DNA of 64,000 nt from Herbaspirillum hiltneri N3. Its GTDB lineage: Bacteria > Pseudomonadota > Gammaproteobacteria > Burkholderiales > Burkholderiaceae_D. Positions 56,644-64,000 of this stretch are shown piece by piece. A program made the translations under genes and the position numbers. How positions within the stretch are numbered: the first letter of the stretch is position 1; each line of letters begins with the position of its first letter. The notes under the pieces were generated by a model, which saw nothing but the letters and a program-made list of their open reading frames with translations, searched no databases and was not told where the DNA came from. The stretch spans positions 3,286,001 to 3,350,000 of the forward strand of contig NZ_CP011409.1 in assembly GCF_001267925.1 (NCBI RefSeq), written 5' to 3'.

Positions 56644-57330
56644 TTATATGTCTTGGAGTTGATGCTGGATTTTAAACAGCTCATTGTCGTTACGCACGCC
56701 CAGCTTGCGAAAGGCCGCCTGCTTCTGGCCGCTGATGGTCTTGACGCTGCGCGCGAATTTTTCCGCGATCTGGGTGACGCTCATCCCTTCCAGGCAACAG
56801 CGCAGCACTTCACGTTCGCGCGGCGACAATTCGACGTTATCGGTGAGCGAATCGCCGTTCGCCGATTCTTCGTCGGAGCCGTTGCTGGACAGCATGGAGG
56901 AGATTTCCGCCGCCATCAACGGATTCAGGTGTACGCGCCCCACTGCCACTGAACGCACTGCCGCGATCAGTTCGGACAATTCCTGCTCCTTGCCCACGAA
57001 ACCACGTGCGCCGGCGCGCATCGCCAGCGCAACCGTAGCAGGATTGTAATGTGAGGAAGAGACGAGGATTTTACTGTCGGGAAAACGCACCTTGAGTGCC
57101 CGGATCAGATTGAGGCCGTCGATGTCGTTGGCCCCGAGAGAATAATCGATCAACAGGATATCGGCCGGCAAGGCGCGCAGGGCCGCCATCATGTCCTTGC
57201 TGGCGGCATAGGCGCCGACCACCTCGAAATCAGATTCTTCAGTCAACCGCGTCGCGAGTCCATGCCGGACCACGGCATGATCGTCGAGCAGTGCAATACG
57301 AATTGCCTTTGTCGCAGTCCAGGTCATCAT
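56644..57330 (-). CDS. NarL/LuxR-family response regulator (RcsB/RocA-like)
   Basis: The 228-residue protein has a receiver domain (IRIALLDDHAVVRHGLATRL; phospho-Asp62 in LLIDYSLG) and a LuxR-type helix-turn-helix (LSPREREVLRCCLEGMSVTQ, SVKTISGQKQAAFRKLGV). The order and sequence resemble RcsB, EvgA and RocA1. AAAGGA precedes two adjacent ATGs (57330 and 57327); either could be the start. It lies beside REC-HPt and REC-EAL genes, the set found with fimbrial loci. Palindromes near the fimbrial genes resemble RcsB boxes and are its candidate targets. Confidence 0.88.
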   Translation of the reverse strand: MMTWTATKAIRIALLDDHAVVRHGLATRLTEESDFEVVGAYAASKDMMAALRALPADILLIDYSLGANDIDGLNLIRALKVRFPDSKILVSSSHYNPATVALAMRAGARGFVGKEQELSELIAAVRSVAVGRVHLNPLMAAEISSMLSSNGSDEESANGDSLTDNVELSPREREVLRCCLEGMSVTQIAEKFARSVKTISGQKQAAFRKLGVRNDNELFKIQHQLQDI

Positions 57331-57482
57331 GGCGTCCTTTCGCAGACGGTCATTCACGCAGAAAACCGCTAGACATCGAAATCGATGTGCGCTTCGCCTG
57401 GATACGATGACAAAAAGTGGAACTCCCGACCAGCCGAATTACGATCGAGTGTATCAAAGATAGCAAAAATTCAATAGAAAAC

Positions 57483-58739
57483 TCAGGCATTTATTAGGCC
57501 GTTATTAAACAATTGATTGGCTCCGACCTTGTTCAGGAAGTCTTCCTGGCGCATCGGCACAACAATATAGCCCTGCCCGCGTCCGCATCCCATGGCGGCG
57601 AGGATCTCCATTTGGCGCGCATTCTCGATGCCTTCTGCGGTAACGATAAGCTTCAGGCGCTTGGCGATGCCGATGATGGATTCCACGATGACACGGCATT
57701 GCGGCTGGCGGAGGAACTGGCGCACGAAGTGCCGATCGATGCGGATCTCCGTGAACGGCATTTGCGACAATAGCTTCATGGTCGAAATGCCCGAACCGAA
57801 ATCGTCGATCGACAAACCGAATCCGCACAGGCGCAAACGATTGAGCGACGCCGCCAGCTTCAGCGCATGTTGCGACGGCTCCTCTTCAGAAATGCCGACG
57901 GTGATGAGATGCGAAGCAATGCCATAACGCTGCGAACGCTCGTAAAGATAGTCCGCGATCTCCGGCGTCTCCAGTGTCGATGCCGAAGCCTTGATGCAAA
58001 TCGGAATGCTGCAGCCGATGTGCGCCAGCTTCTGTTGTGTTTTTAGCACATGATTGACGGTGCGGTAGAACAGCATGAGACCAAGCCCTTGCCGTTCGAT
58101 CAGTGTCATGAACTGTTCCGGCATGAGATAGCTGAATTTGGGATGGCTCCAGCGCACCATGGCGTCGGCGCCGACGATGGCCCTGGTTTCCAGCGAAACC
58201 TGCGGCTGATACCACACTTCGAACTCGCTGGTGTCACAGATGGCGCGCAGGATGTCGTCGTCGCCGATGGCGCCGTCGCCTGGCGCCGGCGTTGTTTTTC
58301 CGCTTTTGGCGGAAGACGGCTTGATTGCGTTCATCATCGTCAGCGCCGCAGCCAGGACAGTCTGCAACGCCGGCACGCTAAGCGGCTTGGAAATCGCTTC
58401 GACAAAGGGAAAGCCTGCGGAATACGCCAGTTGCAGATGCGACTCACGTACATCTTCCCCGTGCACGCTCATCCACACCAGCATCGGCAATTCCTTGCCG
58501 GCGGATTGCACCGAGCGGTCATGTGCAAGCACGAACTGCGAGCCATCCATGTTGGGCATGCCGATGTCGCAAAAGACCAGATCGATGTGGCGTTCGGACA
58601 GACGCGCCATCGCCTCCATGCCGTCGGCGGCATCAATCACATTGACGCAACCGAGCTCGCGCAATTTTTCGACTGCAAACTTTTTTTGCAATGGCTCGTC
58701 TTCTACTACCAGAACAGAAAGATCCGCGACTGTTTTCAT
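57483..58739 (-). CDS. Receiver-EAL protein with a degenerate active site
   Basis: The 418-residue protein has a receiver (VLVVEDEPLQKKFAVEKL; phospho-Asp58) and an EAL domain, the architecture of RocR and PvrR. Catalytic positions are altered: EALLRW reads DAMVRW (residues 192-197), the Asn strand reads CIKASAS, the ELTE-type Glu reads VGISE, and the Lys of LKIDR is Arg (IRIDR). DDFGSG, EGIE and GQGY remain. It is probably a poor or inactive c-di-GMP phosphodiesterase and may act as a sensor or competitor. GGGGTAAAG before ATG 58739 supports this start over the one eight codons upstream. Confidence 0.87.
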   Translation of the reverse strand: MKTVADLSVLVVEDEPLQKKFAVEKLRELGCVNVIDAADGMEAMARLSERHIDLVFCDIGMPNMDGSQFVLAHDRSVQSAGKELPMLVWMSVHGEDVRESHLQLAYSAGFPFVEAISKPLSVPALQTVLAAALTMMNAIKPSSAKSGKTTPAPGDGAIGDDDILRAICDTSEFEVWYQPQVSLETRAIVGADAMVRWSHPKFSYLMPEQFMTLIERQGLGLMLFYRTVNHVLKTQQKLAHIGCSIPICIKASASTLETPEIADYLYERSQRYGIASHLITVGISEEEPSQHALKLAASLNRLRLCGFGLSIDDFGSGISTMKLLSQMPFTEIRIDRHFVRQFLRQPQCRVIVESIIGIAKRLKLIVTAEGIENARQMEILAAMGCGRGQGYIVVPMRQEDFLNKVGANQLFNNGLINA

Positions 58740-58828
58740 CTTTACCCCAAGCGAGATGTGCACCGCGACTGCGGCATAGACTTTGATTGACCAGTTGCGA
58801 TTCTGATCATCTTGCCCCGCTCCGTATA

Positions 58829-58842
58829 TGAGAATGATCTCA
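58829..58842. promoter_or_regulatory. RcsB-box-like palindrome upstream of the fimbrial cluster
   Basis: TGAGAATGATCTCA lies in the divergent region between the EAL gene and the first DUF1120 gene. It is nearly identical to the palindrome at 60446-60463 and resembles the RcsAB box (TAAGAATATTCCTA). Confidence 0.5.
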
Positions 58843-59000
58843 ATTCAACCTCGCTTAATCGCCTGCGATTAGTCGAAAAACGACGAGTTCGCCACAGCAG
58901 CGATGTTTTTTCATCCGTTTTCCAGATTTAGATTGGAGGAGCACCGTGCCGACGCTATCCTTGCCTGATCAAATCACAATAGCTGGCACATGGGGATAGC

Positions 59001-59657
59001 ATGAAGAAGGTCGTATCGACGATGCTGCGGCATGGCGTCGCTCCTTCCCTGCTTGTCGTTGCATCCGTCGCCGGGGCAACGGAATTGCGGGTGACAGGGA
59101 AGATTGTTCCCGACGCCTGCCTGCCCGTTTTTTCCGATGCCGGCGTGGTGGACTACGGACCGATTTCATCCGAGCGCGGCGCAGCAAAAATCCTCTCCAA
59201 GAAAATCTTCAGCCTCTCCGTCTCCTGCGCCCTCCCTTCACGTCTTGCGTTGCGCCTGATCGACAATCGCGAGAGCGCGCCGATACCGCAAATGCAGACG
59301 GTGGCGATGCGCAACCGCAGCAAGAAGCATCTGTTCGGATTGGGCGCGGAGAGCGGGCAAAACGCCGGCGCCTATATCGTGTCGTTCGAACCTGCGCATC
59401 CGAAGGCGACGCCTCCCGCCATGCTGGAGTCCGCGACCGGCATCAACGCCACGCAGTGGATGCTGAGCAGCGACAACGCCATCCGCAAGAACGTGCTCTA
59501 CGCCTGGGACGCCGAACACAAGATCCATCCCGGCGGCACCCTGACCTTCGAGGTAAAACTGAGTATCCAGGCCGTCATCGACAGCGCCGACAATACGCAG
59601 GAAAAAGAAGATGCATCCTTGAATGGCTCTGCCACTTTTGAACTTTTGTATTTATGA
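59001..59657 (+). CDS. DUF1120 fimbrial-type protein
   Basis: The 218-residue protein has a signal peptide (about residues 1-27) and the DUF1120 pattern: a Cys early in the mature chain (KIVPDACLPVFS) with VDYGPI, a second Cys (SVSCALP), RLIDNRES and a C-terminal strand SATFELLYL. DUF1120 proteins are encoded with chaperone-usher genes, and E. coli YhcF is a member. The terminal strand is suited to donor-strand exchange by a chaperone. It is the first of two in tandem, three bases apart. Confidence 0.82.
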   Translation: MKKVVSTMLRHGVAPSLLVVASVAGATELRVTGKIVPDACLPVFSDAGVVDYGPISSERGAAKILSKKIFSLSVSCALPSRLALRLIDNRESAPIPQMQTVAMRNRSKKHLFGLGAESGQNAGAYIVSFEPAHPKATPPAMLESATGINATQWMLSSDNAIRKNVLYAWDAEHKIHPGGTLTFEVKLSIQAVIDSADNTQEKEDASLNGSATFELLYL

Positions 59658-59660
59658 ACA

Positions 59661-60389
59661 ATGCCGACGATCTTCCGACATGAAAGAAGCGCATCTGTGA
59701 AGCACATCACAATCACAACCGGATCCGGTGCAGCGAATATGGCCCTGGGCATATTCTGCCTGGCCGCAACCATGCTCTCATACGCCGCCAACATGGTGGA
59801 AATGCAGGTGGTGAGCGTCATCACGCCTGCCGCCTGCACACCGATGCTGTCGGGTGGCGGTGTTGCCGATTACGGCACCATCCCGGCCAGCTCGCTGAAA
59901 ACCGGCGCGGTCACGCCGCTGCCTGCGAAGTCGCTGTCGTTCAGCATCAATTGCGATGCCGCCGCCAAGGTGAGCGTCAGGGCCATCGACAACCGCACCA
60001 GTTCGGTCATTGTCGGTATCATCGCGGCTGGCTCGGGCGACGGCAATCTCAACGACAGTTTCAACTTCGGCCTCGGCACTGCCGCCGGCAAAAGCATCGG
60101 CGGTTACGCCATCCTGTTTCAGCCGACGTCCTATACCGGCGACTACCAGCAAACCCAATTGTTGTATTCGACCGACAGCGGTACGACCTGGCAACCGTCT
60201 ACGACAGGCTATGTCGCCAAGAATCGCCGCTTCGCCTGGGGAGCACCGGGCAGCAACACCGTGTCGTCCTTGCGCACAATCTCCGGCACCGTGACCGTGC
60301 AACCCTATATCAACAAGCCTGAACATCTTTCCCTGTCACAAGAAATCTTGCTGGACGGCTCGGCGACGCTGGAGCTCTCCTATCTTTAA
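59661..60389 (+). CDS. DUF1120 fimbrial-type protein, second copy
   Basis: The 242-residue paralogue shares the layout of the gene upstream: TPAACTPMLSGGGVADYG, then SINCDAAAKVSVRAIDNRTSS, FGLGTAAGKSIGGYAI and a terminal SATLELSYL. It has a longer Gly/Ser-rich middle. The N-terminus is uncertain: ATG 59661 lacks a ribosome site, GTG 59697 has AAAGAAG upstream, and ATG 59739 would give a short signal peptide. It is probably a pilus subunit or tip protein. Confidence 0.8.
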   Translation: MPTIFRHERSASVKHITITTGSGAANMALGIFCLAATMLSYAANMVEMQVVSVITPAACTPMLSGGGVADYGTIPASSLKTGAVTPLPAKSLSFSINCDAAAKVSVRAIDNRTSSVIVGIIAAGSGDGNLNDSFNFGLGTAAGKSIGGYAILFQPTSYTGDYQQTQLLYSTDSGTTWQPSTTGYVAKNRRFAWGAPGSNTVSSLRTISGTVTVQPYINKPEHLSLSQEILLDGSATLELSYL

Positions 60390-60445
60390 GAGTTGTCTCT
60401 ACATCATTTTTTCACCCCTGTTCTACGCTTTAAAACACCCTGAAT

Positions 60446-60463
60446 TTTGAGAATATTCTCAAA
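60446..60463. promoter_or_regulatory. 18-bp perfect palindrome upstream of the chaperone gene
   Basis: TTTGAGAATATTCTCAAA, with the core TGAGAATATTCTCA, lies 74 bp before the chaperone start in an AT-rich gap. It resembles an RcsB box and matches 12 of the 14 core positions of the site at 58829. Confidence 0.6.
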
Positions 60464-60536
60464 TACTCTTGAATTAATTTCTCTTAGCATCGGAGCTGTT
60501 AAAAACCAATATCTACAACAACCGGAGGTAAATGAA

Positions 60537-61247
60537 ATGTGCGCCAATTCTAGGAAATTGCTTTTTCTTGCTGTTGCCTGCTTTCTCTCCAACGCCTTTG
60601 TTCCCGTCACTGCGCACGCCAGCGGCATGCTTCCCGAGACCTCGGTAGTCATCATCAACGAGGCCGATGGCGAAGCCAGCATGAACGTCAAGAACACCGA
60701 CGCCAATGCCACCTTGCTGTACACCTCGATTCAAAACCTCCCGGAAGACAAGGAAAACCTGCTGGTCGTCACGCCGCCCGTTGCGCGTGTCGAGCCGGAT
60801 GAAACCCAGCTCGTGCGCTTCATCCTGCAAAGCAAGGAGCCGCTCAAGACGCAACGGTTCAAACGCGTCATTTTCGAAGGCATTCCGCAGCAGTCCAAGG
60901 ACGGCGGCGTCAAGGTGACGATGAACGTGCGCCAGAATCTGCCGGTCATCATCCATCCCAAAGGCCTCGCGCCCAACCGGGAACCGTGGAAACTGCTGAC
61001 CTGGTCTATGCGCAACGGCAACCTCGTCGCCAAGAACGACAGTGCCTACGTCGTACGCCTGGCGCAGACAGTGACGCTATTGCCGGCCAAGACCGAGCTT
61101 GATCTCGGCAAGACCTATTTCCTGCCTGGCGAGACCATCAGCGTGGCGGTGCCCGCCGCAGGTGCAGCATCGACCACGGTACGTCTGGCGCCCGCGACCG
61201 TATATGGATTCTCAGTGGACAGCTACGACGCGGCGGTCACCAGGTAA
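60537..61247 (+). CDS. Periplasmic pilus chaperone (PapD/FimC family)
   Basis: The 236-residue protein has a signal peptide and the two immunoglobulin-like domains of fimbrial chaperones: SVVIINEADGEASMNVKN (G1/A1 strands), TPPVARVEPDETQLVRFI with the conserved subunit-anchoring Arg region, FKRVIFEGIP, and TFLPGETI-like FLPGETISV in domain 2. It holds subunits in the periplasm by donor-strand complementation and brings them to the usher. GGAGG eight bases before ATG 60537 supports this start. The usher gene follows after 32 bp. Confidence 0.9.
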   Translation: MCANSRKLLFLAVACFLSNAFVPVTAHASGMLPETSVVIINEADGEASMNVKNTDANATLLYTSIQNLPEDKENLLVVTPPVARVEPDETQLVRFILQSKEPLKTQRFKRVIFEGIPQQSKDGGVKVTMNVRQNLPVIIHPKGLAPNREPWKLLTWSMRNGNLVAKNDSAYVVRLAQTVTLLPAKTELDLGKTYFLPGETISVAVPAAGAASTTVRLAPATVYGFSVDSYDAAVTR

Positions 61248-61279
61248 GCCCCACTTTTCCTCCCTCGCAATCAGGGAAA

Positions 61280-63865
61280 ATGAATAATAAAATCAGCGGG
61301 AAAAATGGAGCTTTCCTCGACCCGCCCGACGCTCGCCTGAAGCATTGTCTCATCGCCTTGTCTGCCGTGGCGGGAGGGCTTGCGTCTTTGCCTTTGCATG
61401 CTGCCGACGCCAGCGGATTCGATCTGAACATGCTGAAGGAGCGTGGTATCGATCCGCAGCTCGCGGATTATTTTCGCGAGGCCGCCCGCTTCCGTCCGGG
61501 TGTGCAGGTTGTGACGCTGTTCGTCAACGGCAGCAAGCGTGGACGCGCCGATGCGCGTTTCAATACCAAGGGCGACCTGTGCTTCGAGGTCGGCCTGCTC
61601 GACAAAGGAGGACTGATCGTGCCGCCGCAGTTGAAAAAGGTGGAGAAACCGGCATCTGCGCCCGCGGCGCCGGCCACCACGACCACCACCACCACCGGCG
61701 CCCCGGGCTGCTTCGACTATAAGGAAGCCTTCCCGCAAACCCAGGTCGAACTGCGTCCCGGCAAGGAAGAAGTGGCGCTGGTGGTCCCCACCGACGCTCT
61801 GCGACCGACCGAGGACGACTTTGCCGGCTACAGCAGCGGCGGCACCGCGGCGATGCTGAATTACGAAATACTCGGCGTCAACAGCAAGTTTGCCGGCGGC
61901 GGCAGCCGTTTCATGTCGGGTAATGCGGAGCTGGGATTCAACTTTCAGGACTGGATCGTGCGCAGCCGGGAGGTTTACACCGCGCAGGACGGAAAATCAC
62001 AGCGCCAGCATGTCTACGCTTACGCCCAGAAAACCTTGATGGATTTCAGATCCATCTTGCAGACCGGCCAGATCAACATCGCCAACTCGGCGGTGTCCGG
62101 CGGCTCCATCACAGGGGCGCAGATCATTCCGGAAGGTGCGCTGATGAGCCTTAACCGCAACAACGTCATGGTGGAAGGCATCGCGCAATGGCAAGCGCGC
62201 GTGGAAGTGCGCCAGGCCGGTGCGCTGATCTACACCACCGTTGTTCCCGCCGGGCCGTTCGCCTTGTCCGATCTGCCGCTGCTAAACTCAGGCAGCGACC
62301 TGGAAGTCACCGTGGTGGAAGCGACGGGTGCGCAACGGCGTTTCATCGTTCCGGCTGCGTCGTTGCACAGCGGTTCGTTGGGCAGCCAGCGCGGCTATTC
62401 ATTTGCCGTCGGCCGCCAACGCAGTCTCGGCGGCAGCACCGCGCGCCAGCCATGGATCGTTACCGGCTCCGGCGGTTGGAAAATCGGCAAGGACAGCAAT
62501 GCCAACGCCGGCCTCATGGCGGCAACTTCATATCAGGCCGGCGCATGGGGCATGGACACGCGCGTGTTCAACAGTACCAGCGTCAGCCTGCAGCAACGCC
62601 TGTCCAACGCGACCGGCGAAGGGGTGCACGGTACGCAGGTGAGCCTGTCCAGCAGCAGCCTGCTGTCGACCTCGATCTCGGGCAGCTTTTCGGCAACCCA
62701 GCAAACGCTCGGCTATCGCGACCTGGGCGACACCATCGTCGACACGCCCGCCAATGCCGGCGACCTGCAGCACAATCGCTATCGCGGGCAGTACACCGCA
62801 TCGCTGAGCTGGAGCAATGCGACGATGGGAACATTCAATGTCGCCTACTCGCGCTCGTCGCTATTCAGCGGCGTCTCGACCCAGCGCGTGACCGGCGCAT
62901 GGGGGCAGACATTTTCATTCGGCACGATATCCTTCAACGTCGAACACAATCTCGGCAACAACGGCAATACCGACAGCAACAGCAGCAACACAGTGCCCGT
63001 CAACACCTTCTACCTGACGCTGAGCATTCCGCTCGGACAGCGCAACGTGCGCACCTACGTGAACAACAGCAGCGGCTACAAGCGCTATGGCGCCTCCTAC
63101 AACGAGACGATCAACGAATACGCCAACTACACCGTCTCCGCGGAGCGCAACACCCAGAGCCAGGAAACCGATCTCTCGACGCAGGCGTCGATACTGCCTC
63201 GCTATGCCCAGGTCAACCTCGGCTACTCGCGCGCAGGATCGGGCGCGACCGCCATGAACGGCGGCCTGCGCGGCGGCATGGTGCTGCATCAGCACGGTCT
63301 GACACTGTCGCCCTATCCGATCCAGGACACCTTCGGCATCCTGTCGGTGGGCGATGAGTCGGGCATCCGTGTCAGCACGCCCTACGGCCCGGTGTGGACC
63401 GATCCCTGGGGACAGGCGGTGATTTCGCAGATGGCGCCATATGCCAGCAGCCGGCTTGAAATCGCCACCAAGAGCCTGCCGCGCAATGTCGACATCAAGA
63501 ACGGCTACAAGCTCGTCGAGCCGGGACGAGGCTCAGTCAACTTCGTCACCTTCGATACCATCAAGGTACGGCGCATCCTGCTCAACACCAAGGGCGCCGA
63601 CGGCAATCCGCTGCCCAAGGGGGCTTTCGTGCTGGATGCCGAGGGCCAGTTCGTCACGACGGTGGTCGACGACGGTCAGATTTTCCTGATCAATGGCGTA
63701 CCCAATTCCAAACTCGAAGTCTCGCTCCCGGACGGCAAGCAATGTTCATTGCAATTCGAATTGCCGTCCAGGGCGGATCCCAATATGTTCTTTGAAACTG
63801 CGGAGGCGCGTTGCGGCCCGACTCTGCAAGTACAGCTACAGAAAGCGACCTATGCTCAATTGTGA
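61280..63865 (+). CDS. Outer-membrane fimbrial usher (FimD/PapC family)
   Basis: The 861-residue usher has an N-terminal signal and periplasmic domain (FNTKGDLCF, with Cys101 and Cys144 likely disulfide-bonded), a beta-barrel with plug (from about residue 170) and a C-terminal periplasmic part with KGAFVLDAEGQFVTTVVDDG. It exports and assembles subunits delivered by the chaperone. A run of seven Thr (133-139), encoded by near-pure ACC repeats, lies in the N-domain linker. It resembles the YhcD-type ushers that pair with DUF1120 proteins. The stop overlaps the next gene by 14 bases. Confidence 0.9.
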   Translation: MNNKISGKNGAFLDPPDARLKHCLIALSAVAGGLASLPLHAADASGFDLNMLKERGIDPQLADYFREAARFRPGVQVVTLFVNGSKRGRADARFNTKGDLCFEVGLLDKGGLIVPPQLKKVEKPASAPAAPATTTTTTTGAPGCFDYKEAFPQTQVELRPGKEEVALVVPTDALRPTEDDFAGYSSGGTAAMLNYEILGVNSKFAGGGSRFMSGNAELGFNFQDWIVRSREVYTAQDGKSQRQHVYAYAQKTLMDFRSILQTGQINIANSAVSGGSITGAQIIPEGALMSLNRNNVMVEGIAQWQARVEVRQAGALIYTTVVPAGPFALSDLPLLNSGSDLEVTVVEATGAQRRFIVPAASLHSGSLGSQRGYSFAVGRQRSLGGSTARQPWIVTGSGGWKIGKDSNANAGLMAATSYQAGAWGMDTRVFNSTSVSLQQRLSNATGEGVHGTQVSLSSSSLLSTSISGSFSATQQTLGYRDLGDTIVDTPANAGDLQHNRYRGQYTASLSWSNATMGTFNVAYSRSSLFSGVSTQRVTGAWGQTFSFGTISFNVEHNLGNNGNTDSNSSNTVPVNTFYLTLSIPLGQRNVRTYVNNSSGYKRYGASYNETINEYANYTVSAERNTQSQETDLSTQASILPRYAQVNLGYSRAGSGATAMNGGLRGGMVLHQHGLTLSPYPIQDTFGILSVGDESGIRVSTPYGPVWTDPWGQAVISQMAPYASSRLEIATKSLPRNVDIKNGYKLVEPGRGSVNFVTFDTIKVRRILLNTKGADGNPLPKGAFVLDAEGQFVTTVVDDGQIFLINGVPNSKLEVSLPDGKQCSLQFELPSRADPNMFFETAEARCGPTLQVQLQKATYAQL

Positions 63866-64000
63866 ATTCACCCGACGCAGCTCCATGCGCATGCACGCCG
63901 TCCTTGCCGCGCTGCTTGCCTCGGCATCGCTGCATGCGCTGGCGGCGCCCAACGATAATTGCCAGATGCAGATCAGCAATACGGTGATCGACTACGGCCA
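63852..64000 (+). CDS. Secreted fimbrial-type protein, 5' part
   Basis: The gene begins at ATG 63852 inside the end of the usher gene and is cut by the window edge after 49 codons. It encodes a signal peptide (about residues 12-32, ending HALAA) and then NDNCQMQISNTVIDYG, which resembles the Cys...DYG start of the two DUF1120 proteins upstream. It is probably another pilus subunit or tip adhesin. ATGs at 63885 and 63891 are alternative starts. Confidence 0.7.
   Translation, partial: MLNCEFTRRSSMRMHAVLAALLASASLHALAAPNDNCQMQISNTVIDYG

Overview
The window is one continuous, GC-rich, densely coded stretch of chromosome. Gene content points to a beta-proteobacterium of the Oxalobacteraceae, most like Herbaspirillum. 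The pointers are the DUF3460-scpA-panC order, the AcnD/PrpF version of the methylcitrate cycle, a CysI/DUF934/CysH/CysDN sulfate block with siroheme CobA, Omp32-type porins and a glnA-ntrB-ntrC locus. The taxon is inferred from family resemblance, not from a search. I saw no rRNA, tRNA, CRISPR array, integrase or complete insertion sequence.

Layout. 1-3.6 kb: the 3' part of glpD, a HAD phosphatase and a Na/Pi-cotransporter-like protein. 3.6-7.1 kb: a BamE-like lipoprotein, DUF3460, scpA, panC and btuF. 7.1-11.1 kb: btuD-btuC-btuB on the minus strand behind a clear cobalamin riboswitch. 11.5-14.2 kb: an isolated cheZ-cheA pair. 14.3-15.6 kb: a ClC channel. 15.6-24.6 kb: sulfur assimilation (cysB, TauE/SafE, cysI, DUF934, cysH, cysD, cysN, cobA), then csaA and a small cbiX. 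24.6-28.4 kb: lptG-lptF divergent from pepA. 28.5-30.2 kb: a small unexplained locus with a membrane protein, a YdaS/Cro-like regulator and a divergent S24-type repressor that has lost its catalytic serine. 30.2-37.5 kb: an accessory-looking mix (MFS/HxlR pair, MipA, porin, xth, cupin, AraC, GNAT) with a 270-bp nested inverted-repeat element. 37.6-49.9 kb: propionate catabolism (prpB-prpC-acnD-prpF, a lipoprotein, prpE, divergent prpR) with an MFS transporter. 50.1-55.0 kb: glnA, a DUF4124 protein, ntrB and ntrC. 55.4-64.0 kb: a rhodanese, three phosphorelay genes (REC-HPt, REC-LuxR, REC-degenerate EAL) and a chaperone-usher locus built around DUF1120 proteins, cut by the window end.

How it works together. 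Several blocks show their control in the DNA: a B12 riboswitch before btuB, a textbook sigma-54 promoter before prpB facing the sigma-54 activator gene prpR, NtrC-like sites plus a -24/-12 promoter before glnA, and an inverted repeat between cysB and the TauE/SafE gene. The most original region is the right end. A Roc/Rcs-like phosphorelay with no sensor kinase in view lies next to a DUF1120 chaperone-usher cluster, and two near-identical RcsB-box-like palindromes lie in the cluster's two upstream regions. The second candidate is the small divergent regulator locus at 28.5-30.2 kb.
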